Shown here: positions 6,455 to 12,907 of the stretch, piece after piece | Layout of the letters: the number at the start of each line of letters is the position of its first letter | How positions within the stretch are numbered: the stretch's first letter is position 1 | DNA from: a bacterium HR41 | GTDB taxonomy: Bacteria > Actinomycetota > Thermoleophilia > Solirubrobacterales > Thermoleophilaceae | Length of the DNA stretch: 13,977 nt | NCBI GenBank assembly: GCA_002898855.1 | Contig: BEIR01000012.1 | Coordinates: 1-13,977 of the forward strand | Reading direction: 5' to 3' | The notes under the pieces: generated by a model | The model's database searches: none | What the model was told of the DNA's origin: nothing | The model's input: only the letters and a program-made list of their open reading frames with translations | Translations under genes and position numbers: made by a program

Positions 6455-7390
6455 CTAGCTGCGCGCTTTTCCCGTCCGCTCGGCGCGCGGGTCGGGCAGT
6501 GGTTTGAGCGTTCGCTCGAGCCGTTCGCGCAGCGGCTCGAACCGCGGCGGCAAGCTCAGACGCTCGCCCAACCGGTCGGGCGGCTCGTCGACCGCGAAAC
6601 CCGGTCCGAGCGTCGCGATCTCGAACAGCACGCCGCTCGGCTCGCGGAAGTAGATCGAGCGGAAGTAGTGGCGATCGATGATCGGCGTGACGGCTGCACC
6701 TCCCCCTAGCGCGCGCTCGCGCCAGCGGCCGTGATCCTCGGGCCGCGACGCGAACGCGACGTGGTGAACGGTGCCCGCACCGGGCACGGGCGGTGTGTCG
6801 GGCGGCTCGTCGTAGGCGTAGAAGCCGGAACGCTCTTCGCCCCCGACGAGCCACTGGTGCGGTCCGCTCGGTTGGAAAGCTAGATGCTCCTCGAGTAGCG
6901 GGCGACTCCGTTCGGGATCGGAGGCGTAGGCGCGAACACCGTGGAAGCCCTGGAGAGCGTGCTCGATGGGGACGTCGGGGGCGCGCGCCACTAGCGGCCG
7001 CTCGCCGCCGTCGTAGACGACAAGCTCGTGGCGGAGCCCCTCGGGATCGTGGAACGAGAGAACATCGCCGGAGCGCTCCGCCGTGAACCCCTCGCGCTCC
7101 AACCGCTCGCCCCAGAAATCGAGCGAACCCGGCGAGCCGACACGCCAGACGACGGTGTGGACCATCCCTTCGCCGGCGCTACCGCGGGGCGTGCCCGGAT
7201 ACTCGAAGAAAGTGATGTCGGCGCCAGCACTGCCCTCCTCGTCGGCGTAGAAGAGGTGGTAAACGGTCGGGTCGTCCTGGTTGACCGTCCGTTTCACCAG
7301 CCGCAGCCCGAGCGTGCCGGCGTAGAAGCGGACGTTGCGCGGTGCGTCCGCGCAGATCGCTGTCACGTGATGGATCCCCTCGAGCTTCAC
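6455..7390 (-). CDS. VOC-family ring-cleaving dioxygenase (MhqO/LinE-like)
   Basis: Cytoplasmic extradiol-type dioxygenase of the vicinal-oxygen-chelate (glyoxalase) superfamily, 311 residues, the standard two-module size for the MhqO/YdfO hydroquinone dioxygenase group. It probably cleaves a hydroquinone or similar aromatic ring using Fe(II). The first module starts with GIHHVTAICADAPRNVRFY, with His7/His8 as likely metal ligand. The second carries GTVHHVAFAS (metal His) and ends in GVLFEIATLGPGFAVDEP, whose Glu is the expected third ligand. YFREPSGVLFEIAT is typical of this group. The start is GTG at 7390 with AAGGGAG upstream at good spacing. It runs in the same direction as bpsA, 115 bases before the preferred bpsA start, but no functional link to polyamines is evident. 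Substrate unknown. Confidence 0.88.
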   Translation of the reverse strand: MKLEGIHHVTAICADAPRNVRFYAGTLGLRLVKRTVNQDDPTVYHLFYADEEGSAGADITFFEYPGTPRGSAGEGMVHTVVWRVGSPGSLDFWGERLEREGFTAERSGDVLSFHDPEGLRHELVVYDGGERPLVARAPDVPIEHALQGFHGVRAYASDPERSRPLLEEHLAFQPSGPHQWLVGGEERSGFYAYDEPPDTPPVPGAGTVHHVAFASRPEDHGRWRERALGGGAAVTPIIDRHYFRSIYFREPSGVLFEIATLGPGFAVDEPPDRLGERLSLPPRFEPLRERLERTLKPLPDPRAERTGKARS

Positions 7391-7469
7391 CGCTCTCCCT
7401 TTCCTGGTCGCGCCCTACTGGAGGGCTTGGCCCGCACGCCCCGGCGCAGACGTCGCGGCCGCGCGCGAG

Positions 7470-7542
7470 TGCGCCCGGCAGGAGTCGAACCTGCGGCCTC
7501 CACCTCCGCAGGGTGGCGCTCTATCCGCTGAGCTACGGGCGC
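7470..7542 (-). tRNA. tRNA-Arg (anticodon GCG, unusual in bacteria)
   Basis: The minus strand forms a complete 73-nt cloverleaf. The acceptor GCGCCCG/CGGGCGC is identical to the other arginine tRNA here. The D stem is GCTC/GAGC with A20 in AGCGGATA. The anticodon stem CCACC/GGTGG encloses loop CTGCGGA, and the T stem GCAGG/CCTGC encloses TTCGACT. The anticodon is GCG, reading CGC and CGU. C35 and G36 plus A20 support arginine identity. Discriminator A; no encoded CCA. Most bacteria read these codons only with ACG (inosine) tRNA, which this genome also has. Confidence 0.93.
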
Positions 7543-7614
7543 TCGTGCCAGTGGTACGAGGCTAGCGATCGCCAGGTGCGCCCCCCGCCGGGCGCTCCGT
7601 CGTGTGCACAGTTC

Positions 7615-7625
7615 GATGTAACACC
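7615..7625 (+). promoter_or_regulatory. Dyad operator copy 1, upstream of the MerR gene
   Basis: GATGTAACACC, preceded by TTC. It matches the interrupted dyad GATGT-n-ACATC at nine of ten arm positions. It lies 18 bases before the start codon and directly upstream of the putative -10 TACCCT, where a regulator could act on its own promoter. It is one of three such sites in the window, all at gene starts. Confidence 0.5.
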
Positions 7626-7631
7626 GTCGGA

Positions 7632-7643
7632 TACCCTTGCAGT
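7632..7643 (+). promoter_or_regulatory. -10 element giving a leaderless MerR transcript
   Basis: TACCCT (7632-7637) is followed by six bases and then the GTG at 7644, about where transcription would begin. No Shine-Dalgarno precedes the GTG. No clear -35; the operator copy occupies the spacer region. Confidence 0.4.
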
Positions 7644-8453
7644 GTGGAAGCGGCTAACGGCGCACGGAAACGTTCCGGCGATGTAGAGATCGCCGACGAG
7701 CGCAGCGAGCTGACGATCGACGAGCTTGCTCGGCGCACCGGCATGACCATGCGCAACATCCGCGCTTACCAGTCGCGCGGACTGCTACCGCCACCGGAGG
7801 TGCGCGGCCGAACCGGCTACTACGGCCCCGATCACGTCGCGCGTATCGAACTGATCAAGGAGCTTCAGGCCGACGGCTTCAAGCTCGACCACATCCGCCG
7901 CCTGTTGGACGGAGCCCGTGGTTCGAGCCACGAGGTGTTGCGCTTCACGCGGATGTTGCGGATGCCGTTCGGCGAGGAGCGCACCGAGATCGTCACAGTC
8001 GAGGACCTTGCCGAGCGTTGGGGTACACGCGACGCCGCCTTGCTCGAACGCGCAGTCAAGCTCGGACTGCTGCGCCCGCTCGGCGACGACCGCTACGAGG
8101 ACGCGAGCCCGACGCTCAGCCGGGCTGGCCGCGAGCTGGTTCAGCTCGGCATCCCGATCAGCGAGGCGCTCACGCTCCTCGAGTCGGTCAAGCGCCACGC
8201 CGACGCGATCGCACGCAGTTTCGTGAAGCTGTTCCTGGAACACATTTGGCTGCCGTTCGAACGCGAGGGCACACCGGACGAGCGCTGGCCGGAGATCGCC
8301 GACGTGCTCGAGCGTCTGCGACCGCTCGCCTTGGAGTCGGTGACGGCGGTCTTCCGTCTGGCCATGACTGAGGCGACGGAGCGCGCGTTTGGCCGCGAAA
8401 TCCAGCGTTTCCAGCGGCAGCTTCGACAAGAGGAGCGACGGGCGCGCGCCTGA
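7644..8453 (+). CDS. MerR-type transcriptional regulator with a second MerR-like unit
   Basis: DNA-binding regulator of 269 residues. Residues 22-90 are a canonical MerR winged helix (LTIDELARRTGMTMRNIRAY, then GLLPPP, RTGYYGPDHVARI and DGFKLDHIRRLL). Residues 117-181 repeat the same plan (VTVEDLAERWG, LGLLRP, a short wing with RY, LVQLGIPISEALTLL), so the chain may carry two MerR-like DNA-binding units. Residues 182-269 are helical and charged, with no metal-binding Cys, probably for dimerisation or ligand sensing. GTG at 7644 is chosen because it falls six bases after a -10-like hexamer; a GTG at 7602 would place the operator inside the coding region. It converges with the SCP2 gene, and the shared operator suggests it may control itself, the SCP2 gene and the acyl-CoA dehydrogenase. 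Family certain; target set inferred. Confidence 0.88.
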   Translation: MEAANGARKRSGDVEIADERSELTIDELARRTGMTMRNIRAYQSRGLLPPPEVRGRTGYYGPDHVARIELIKELQADGFKLDHIRRLLDGARGSSHEVLRFTRMLRMPFGEERTEIVTVEDLAERWGTRDAALLERAVKLGLLRPLGDDRYEDASPTLSRAGRELVQLGIPISEALTLLESVKRHADAIARSFVKLFLEHIWLPFEREGTPDERWPEIADVLERLRPLALESVTAVFRLAMTEATERAFGREIQRFQRQLRQEERRARA

Positions 8454-8455
8454 GC

Positions 8456-8521
8456 GCTGCCGCCCGCCGCTCCTGCCCCCTACGGAAAGCGCTTACGACA
8501 AACCCGACAGCGGGCGCCAGC
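8456..8521. terminator. Long-loop inverted repeat between convergent genes
   Basis: GCTGCCGCCCGC (8456-8467) and GCGGGCGCCAGC (8510-8521) pair over 12 positions with one mismatch, across a loop of about 42 bases that also holds the small palindrome AAGCGCTT. It fills the gap between the MerR and SCP2 stops. It may be a bidirectional terminator, although the long loop weakens the case. Confidence 0.3.
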
Positions 8522-8523
8522 CC

Positions 8524-9003
8524 TCAGGCGGCTTTCGGGATGTCGAAAAGGCCCTGGACCTGGGCGGCGAACACGAGGTCGCCGCGCACCTGGAGCTTGC
8601 CGGACATGAAGAGATCGGGGCCGCTGCGACCGCCGGTGACGAGGCGCAGGAAATCGACCCCATCGAGCTCGATCGCCACCCGCGGCTCGCGATCGAGCTC
8701 ACGGCTGACGGTGCACTGGCCGTTCTCCAGGACGACTTGGTACTCGTCGACACCGCCGTCCGGGCGACCCTTGATGCGCCAGTGAATCACCGCTTGCACG
8801 CCGCGCACGCGGTCGGCCCGCACGTGCTGCTGCATACGCTTGAAGATCTCGTCGAGGATCAAGCCACGCAGCTCGCTCGACATCGCTTGCGCCAGCTCTT
8901 CGTCGCTGGCGCGCGCAACGTTGGCTGCAAACTCGGCCGGATCGACGGACGCCGCATCGATCGCCTGCCCGCCGAGCATCGTCGTTTCGCTGTTGTTCTC
9001 CAT
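8524..9003 (-). CDS. SCP2 sterol-binding domain protein
   Basis: Small cytoplasmic protein of 159 residues with a sterol carrier protein 2 fold, which offers a hydrophobic tunnel for fatty acyl-CoA or other lipids. Residues 1-60 are an acidic, helical N-terminal segment. Residues 68-155 match the SCP2 core: VIHWRIKGRPDGGVDEYQVVL, VSRELDREPRVAIELDGVDFLRLVTG, and the closing signature LFMSGKLQVRGDLVFAAQ followed by GLF. The ATG at 9003 is fixed by GGAGG at 9011-9015; the frame runs further upstream but has no Shine-Dalgarno and would include the promoter and operator. It lies downstream of the acyl-CoA dehydrogenase with its own promoter region. The role is probably binding or delivery of lipid substrates for oxidation. 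Ligand unknown. Confidence 0.88.
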   Translation of the reverse strand: MENNSETTMLGGQAIDAASVDPAEFAANVARASDEELAQAMSSELRGLILDEIFKRMQQHVRADRVRGVQAVIHWRIKGRPDGGVDEYQVVLENGQCTVSRELDREPRVAIELDGVDFLRLVTGGRSGPDLFMSGKLQVRGDLVFAAQVQGLFDIPKAA

Positions 9004-9058
9004 CGCACTTCCTCCAGGGACGGGGCCTACCGATACATCGTGTGACGCTACATGCGCA

Positions 9059-9069
9059 AATGTGACATC
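9059..9069 (-). promoter_or_regulatory. Dyad operator copy 2, upstream of the SCP2 gene
   Basis: On the minus strand GATGTCACATT, preceded by TTC, matching nine of ten arm positions of GATGT-n-ACATC. It lies about 55 bases before the ATG. A possible -35 TTGACG (around 9083-9088) lies upstream, so the site would fall in that promoter's spacer and -10. A weaker GATGTATC element occurs closer to the gene (about 9031-9038). Confidence 0.5.
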
Positions 9070-9152
9070 GAATCGTGACGACGTCAAGAGCAGGCTGTAG
9101 CGCAGCGCTAGAGAGCCGCTGTTCGCAGCAGAGCTACCTTCGAGCGAGCGGT

Positions 9153-9177
9153 CGCCGCCGGGTGCGCACCGGCGGCG
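9153..9177 (-). terminator. Second hairpin downstream of acyl-CoA dehydrogenase gene
   Basis: CGCCGCCGG pairs perfectly with CCGGCGGCG around a 7-nt loop, with 18 bases between it and the next hairpin. No T-run. The two tandem hairpins separate the dehydrogenase from the SCP2 promoter. Confidence 0.4.
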
Positions 9178-9195
9178 CGGCACGATGCGCGACGT

Positions 9196-9226
9196 GGTGG
9201 GGCGCGCCGCGGCGACGCGCCCCACC
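9196..9226 (-). terminator. Hairpin terminator downstream of acyl-CoA dehydrogenase gene
   Basis: A perfect 11-bp stem, GGTGGGGCGCG with CGCGCCCCACC, around a 9-nt loop. It starts 44 bases after the dehydrogenase stop. It lacks a U-run, as the other terminator candidates in this window do. Confidence 0.55.
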
Positions 9227-9270
9227 CGCTTCCGCCGCTCGCACTTCGCGAACGGTCTGGACCGAGACCG

Positions 9271-10533
9271 TCAGCGGATGTACGTGCCCGAGATCGCGCG
9301 CGCGATCACGAGCCGCTGGATCTCGGAGGTCCCTTCGAAGATCGTGTAGACCTTGGCGTCGCGGTGCATCCGCTCGACGGGGTACTCGCGCGTGTACCCG
9401 TTGCCGCCGAGGATCTGCATCGCCCGCTCGGTGACCCAGACGGCCACCTCGCCAGCCTTGAGCTTCGACATCGACCCCTCGGCGTTCTCGAACTCCTTGC
9501 CGGTCCGCCCCATCCACGAGGCTCGCCAGACCAGGAGCCGCGCACAGTCGATCTCCATCTTCATGTCGGCGAGCATGAAGGCGATCGCCTGGTTCTCGAT
9601 GATCGGGCGGCCGAACTGCACGCGCTGCTTGGCGTACTCGAGCGCGTACTCGTAAGCCGCGCGGGCGATACCGACGGCTTGCGCGCCGACCGTGGGACGG
9701 GACAACTCGAAGGTGCGCATCGCTGCCTGCTGCTTGGCGCGCTTGCCCTCGCGCGCACGGGCGAGCCGTTCGTCGAGCTTCTCCTTGCCGCCGAGCAGAC
9801 AGCGCCCGGGGATGCGACAGTCGTCGAGGAAGACCTCAGCCGTGTGGGACGCACGCAACCCGTGCTTCTTGAGCTTCTGACCAGGCGTGAGCCCCTTGGT
9901 TCCAGGCGGGATGATGAAGGCGGCTTGCCCGCGGGCGCCGAGCTCGGGGTCGACCGAGGCGACGACGACGTGAACGTTGGCGATGCCGCCGTTCGTAGCC
10001 CAGGCCTTCTGGCCGTTGAGCACCCACTCGTCCTTGGCCTCGTCGTAGCGCGCTCGCGTGCGCATCGACGAGACGTCGGATCCGGCATCGGGCTCGGACA
10101 CGCAGAAGGCAGCGACCTTCGGATCGTCAGGCGTGCCGTAGCACTGCGGGATCCATTCGGCCATCTGCTCGGGCGTGCCCGAGGCGTAGATGCCAGCGAC
10201 GGCGAGCGTCGTGCCCATGATCGCCATCGCGATGCCGGCGTCGCCCCAGAACAGCTCCTCGTTGACGATCGGCAGCATCAGGCCCGTCGGATCGGCGTAG
10301 AACTGGGCCAGTGCTTCGAAGCCGTAGAGGCCGATCTTGGCGGCCTCCTGAATGATCGGCCACGGCGTCTCTTCGCGCTCGTCCCACTCGTGCGCCGCCG
10401 GACGAATGACGTTCTCGGCGAAACCGTGGACCCAGTCGCGGATCTCCTTCTGCTCCTCCGACAGCTCCATCGAGAAGGGAGCGTCGGGAGCCTGCTTGGG
10501 AAGTGCTTGTTCGATAGCGGCGGAAGCGTCCAT
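9271..10533 (-). CDS. Acyl-CoA dehydrogenase
   Basis: FAD-dependent acyl-CoA dehydrogenase, 420 residues, full length; it catalyses the first alpha,beta-desaturation of acyl-CoA in beta-oxidation. The N-terminal helical domain starts at about 21 ([19 protein letters not shown]). The FAD/substrate signature is [12 protein letters not shown] at 142-153, then [26 protein letters not shown] (300-311) and [21 protein letters not shown] (374-394) are typical of the C-terminal domain. The likely catalytic base is Glu400 in [12 protein letters not shown]. An extra charged helix ([20 protein letters not shown], 250-269) sits after the middle beta domain. The ATG at 10533 lacks a Shine-Dalgarno and lies seven bases past a -10-like TACGAT, so the message is probably leaderless. 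An operator overlaps the -35. Chain length specificity unknown. Confidence 0.95.
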   Translation of the reverse strand: MDASAAIEQALPKQAPDAPFSMELSEEQKEIRDWVHGFAENVIRPAAHEWDEREETPWPIIQEAAKIGLYGFEALAQFYADPTGLMLPIVNEELFWGDAGIAMAIMGTTLAVAGIYASGTPEQMAEWIPQCYGTPDDPKVAAFCVSEPDAGSDVSSMRTRARYDEAKDEWVLNGQKAWATNGGIANVHVVVASVDPELGARGQAAFIIPPGTKGLTPGQKLKKHGLRASHTAEVFLDDCRIPGRCLLGGKEKLDERLARAREGKRAKQQAAMRTFELSRPTVGAQAVGIARAAYEYALEYAKQRVQFGRPIIENQAIAFMLADMKMEIDCARLLVWRASWMGRTGKEFENAEGSMSKLKAGEVAVWVTERAMQILGGNGYTREYPVERMHRDAKVYTIFEGTSEIQRLVIARAISGTYIR

Positions 10534-10540
10534 GCGCTGG

Positions 10541-10570
10541 ATCGTACTACACGCCCTGATGTAACATCAA
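10541..10570 (-). promoter_or_regulatory. Acyl-CoA dehydrogenase promoter with dyad operator copy 3
   Basis: Minus strand: -35-like TTGATG (10570-10565), an 18-base spacer, then -10 TACGAT (10546-10541). The ATG follows after seven bases, so transcription and translation would start together. The perfect dyad TGATGT-n-ACATCA (10557-10569) covers the -35, a position suited to repression. A degenerate second site (GATGC-A-ACGTG) lies beside it at about 10573-10583. Confidence 0.55.
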
Positions 10571-10617
10571 GCGATGCAACGTGCACCAGCTGACGGTGTA
10601 CAGCTATGCGGAGAGAT

Positions 10618-10672
10618 CGACCGACCTGTCCAGCCGGTGCGACCTCGAGCCGCTGGCTTGCCTGGTCGGTCG
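10618..10672 (+). promoter_or_regulatory. Nested inverted repeat in the leader of the membrane operon
   Basis: Perfect 9-bp arms CGACCGACC (10618-10626) and GGTCGGTCG (10664-10672) enclose an inner stem CCAGC (10630-10634) / GCTGG (10652-10656), itself extended by CGG/CCG. This would fold as one long, interrupted hairpin 38 bases before the ATG of the 682-residue protein. It may be a regulatory RNA structure, or a protein-binding dyad. No known riboswitch class is recognised. Confidence 0.35.
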
Positions 10673-10710
10673 CTGACGGGGGCGAACGAAGAGCGAGCAG
10701 GGGGTAGAGA

Positions 10711-12759
10711 ATGGTCGTGAGCAGAAGGACCGCCGGAACGCGCGGCACAGCCGACGGTCGGCGCACCTTCGGAACGCGTCCGAGCGATCGCAGTGCAGTG
10801 ACAGCTCGCCGCTATCGACGCACGCTGCTCGCCCGCAGCTTCGCCACGCTGATCGGCGCAGCGGCGCTCCTACCGGCGACCGCGTTCGCGCGTGGCGAGC
10901 AGGAAGCGGCGCCCTCGGCTGGCGGCGCCGCCCTCGACCAGGTCGCGATCGCCACCGCCGCGGGGCTCTTGGTTACAGGCCTGCTGATCGTGCTCGGCGT
11001 GCGCCACCGCACCGGCAAGACGCAACGGCTGGCGAAGGTCGCTGCATCGGCAGCGCGCGTTACGGGTATGCCGCCGTTCGTGGCGCTGCCGGCCGCGATC
11101 AGCACGATCTCGCTGCTCACCGCGGCGTTCGGCCTGTACTGGGACATCTCCCTGCATATCGACAACGGGCGCGACCCCGGACCGCTCGCGAACCCGTCGC
11201 ACTACTTCATCCTCGCCGGTCTCTTGGGCGTCTTCGCCGCCGGCTGGATCTCGATGATCCTGCCGCTCAACCGCCCCAGCCCCGCCGCTGTCCGCGTGAT
11301 CGGAGATTGGTGGGCGCCACTCGGGGGACTGCTCCTGGCGGCGTGCGGCTCGTTCGCCCTGCTCGGCTTCCCGCTGGACGACTTCTCGCATCGTCTGTTC
11401 GGCCAGGACGTGACCCTCTGGGGTCCGACGCACTTGATGATGCTCGCCGGCGCGGCGATGAGCCTCGTCGCGATGCTCGTACTATTCACCGAGGGCCGGC
11501 TCGCGCTGCGCGCGCACACGGTCGAGGAACCGCCACCGGCGCGATTCGGCGGCGTGCGTCTGAGCGCCGAGCAGTTGCGCCGCCTGCGGCTGGTGATGAC
11601 GACGGGCGGGCTGCTCGTGGGGCTGTCGATATTCCAGGGCGAGTTCGACTTCGGCGTTCCCCAGTTCAGCCAGCTCTTCCAGCCGGCCCTGATCGCTATC
11701 GCTGCCGGCTGGGCGCTCGTCTGCGCACGCATCGTCGGCGGCCGCGGAGCAGCGCTGGCGGCGGTCGGCTTGTACCTCCTGACGCGCTCGTTGCTGAGCG
11801 CACTGGTCGGCGGCGTCTTCGGCCAGACCCTGCCGCACTTCCCGCTTTACCTCGCCGAAGCAGCGGTGGTGGAGGTCGCTGCGCTGGTGGTCGGCACGAC
11901 GCGGCCTTACCGGCTTGCGGCGGTGGCCGGCGTCGCGATCGGAACGCTCGGCACGCTCGCCGAGTTCGCGTGGTCGCACGCCTGGATGCCGCTGCCCTGG
12001 CCTAGCGCGATGCTGCCCGAGATCGTCGCCGTCGGTCTGATCTGTGGTGTAGCGGGCGCGATCATCGGCGCCTTCCTCGCTTCGGGTATCCGGCTCGACC
12101 CGGTCAACGCCGGTTCCGGACGGGCGCTCGCGCGCCTCGGTGCGGCCGCGGCCGCGGTCGTCGCTCTGTTCGCCTATCTCGGCTCGACGACCACCCCCGA
12201 CGGTGCGCGTGTCCTGGCGCGCGTCACCACCACGCAGCCGGCACCCGAGCGCTGGGGGATCGTGACCGTGCGCGTAGAGCCCGCCTTGACGGTTCGCGAC
12301 CCCAACTGGTTCAACATCACGTCGTGGCAAGGCAAGACGAAGCTGCGGCTGACGCGCCTGGTGGCGGTGGGGCCGGGCGTGTGGCGAGGCGAGCGGCCAG
12401 TACCGCTCTACGGCTCGTGGAAGTCGATGATCCGCTTCCACCAGGGACGGATCCTGTCGGCCGTGCCCGTCTACATGCCGGCTGACCGGGCAATTCCGAC
12501 GCCGGAAATTCCCGCGACCGCCACGTTCGCGCGTCCCTTCGTCCCCGATTGGCACGTGCTGCAGCGCGAGCGCAAGCGCGACGTGCCGGGCTGGTTGTGG
12601 GGAGTCGCAGGGCTGACGGTGCTCGCACTCTCGAGCGTGCTGCTCGTGGCGCTGGCGGCGGGCCTCGTCCGACTGTCGCGGAGCGAGCTGACCCGCACGC
12701 GCCGACCAGGCACAGCTCCGGCAACGGCGCCCGCGGCGGCTGCCCCTGCCGGCGGCTGA
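10711..12759 (+). CDS. Uncharacterised polytopic membrane protein with duplicated Asp/His motif and extracytoplasmic domain
   Basis: 682 residues; I do not recognise a named family. A basic n-region and hydrophobic stretch (SFATLIGAAALLPATAFA, 43-60) form a signal peptide or first helix. About ten further transmembrane segments run from 75 to 490. Two halves of the early part repeat a polar motif at helix ends: D145-x3-H149-x5-D155...P162-S-H164 then LAG, and D223-x3-H227-x5-D233...P239-T-H241 then LAG. Later helices carry more acidic and His residues (E311, D313, H376, E418, H423, E437). Residues 505-612 form an extracytoplasmic, probably beta-rich domain (WGIVTVRVEPALTVRDPNWF, GSWKSMIRFHQGR), followed by a last helix (629-654) and an Ala/Pro tail. 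The ATG has AGGGGG upstream; a GTG at 10798 is an alternative. It leads a three-gene operon. Metal binding is a speculation. Confidence 0.8.
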   Translation: MVVSRRTAGTRGTADGRRTFGTRPSDRSAVTARRYRRTLLARSFATLIGAAALLPATAFARGEQEAAPSAGGAALDQVAIATAAGLLVTGLLIVLGVRHRTGKTQRLAKVAASAARVTGMPPFVALPAAISTISLLTAAFGLYWDISLHIDNGRDPGPLANPSHYFILAGLLGVFAAGWISMILPLNRPSPAAVRVIGDWWAPLGGLLLAACGSFALLGFPLDDFSHRLFGQDVTLWGPTHLMMLAGAAMSLVAMLVLFTEGRLALRAHTVEEPPPARFGGVRLSAEQLRRLRLVMTTGGLLVGLSIFQGEFDFGVPQFSQLFQPALIAIAAGWALVCARIVGGRGAALAAVGLYLLTRSLLSALVGGVFGQTLPHFPLYLAEAAVVEVAALVVGTTRPYRLAAVAGVAIGTLGTLAEFAWSHAWMPLPWPSAMLPEIVAVGLICGVAGAIIGAFLASGIRLDPVNAGSGRALARLGAAAAAVVALFAYLGSTTTPDGARVLARVTTTQPAPERWGIVTVRVEPALTVRDPNWFNITSWQGKTKLRLTRLVAVGPGVWRGERPVPLYGSWKSMIRFHQGRILSAVPVYMPADRAIPTPEIPATATFARPFVPDWHVLQRERKRDVPGWLWGVAGLTVLALSSVLLVALAAGLVRLSRSELTRTRRPGTAPATAPAAAAPAGG

Positions 12760-12772
12760 GAGACAAGGCACG

Positions 12773-12895
12773 ATGCCGCTGCTCGCCGATCACAGCCTCG
12801 TCCAGAGCCTGGCGTTCGTTCTTCCCGCGCTGATCCTTCCGCTCGTTCTCGGCGTGCTGGTGATCCGCGACAGGGTCCGGAGATCGAAGACGTGA
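12773..12895 (+). CDS. 40-residue single-pass membrane peptide
   Basis: A small open frame from ATG (12773) to TGA encodes 40 residues. An N-terminal MPLLADHSLVQS is followed by a hydrophobic helix (LAFVLPALILPLVLGVLVI) and a basic C-terminus (RDRVRRSKT). This gives a clear inside-positive pattern with the N-terminus outside. It begins 13 bases after the stop of the 682-residue protein and ends 12 bases before the next start, with a weak AAGG upstream. Its tight placement, helix and charge pattern make it a likely real subunit or stabiliser of the neighbouring membrane protein, comparable to small single-helix subunits of respiratory complexes. No homologue recognised. Confidence 0.7.
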   Translation: MPLLADHSLVQSLAFVLPALILPLVLGVLVIRDRVRRSKT

Positions 12896-12907
12896 GCGGT
12901 TGACACC

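Noticed and set aside
4015..6507. An 830-codon open frame on the plus strand across the speD-speE and bpsA region
   Set aside because: It runs antisense to two genes with clear motifs and has an Arg/Asp/Val-rich composition with no domain. Long antisense frames are expected in high-GC DNA with G/C at third positions.
7602..7643. Upstream GTG start of the MerR gene at 7602
   Set aside because: It would put the operator and the -10 element inside the gene. The added residues (Cys-rich, MCTVRCNTVGYPC) do not belong to the MerR fold and no Shine-Dalgarno precedes it.
9004..9225. N-terminal extension of the SCP2 protein up to 9225
   Set aside because: GGAGG fixes the ATG at 9003. The extension would translate the promoter, the operator copy and part of the terminator hairpins.
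9364..10593. A 409-codon plus-strand frame opposite the acyl-CoA dehydrogenase
   Set aside because: It mirrors a full-length enzyme with all motifs; the translation shows no family.
11482..12771. A 429-codon minus-strand open frame opposite the 682-residue membrane protein
   Set aside because: Arg/His/Gln-rich low-complexity translation typical of the reverse strand of hydrophobic coding sequence.
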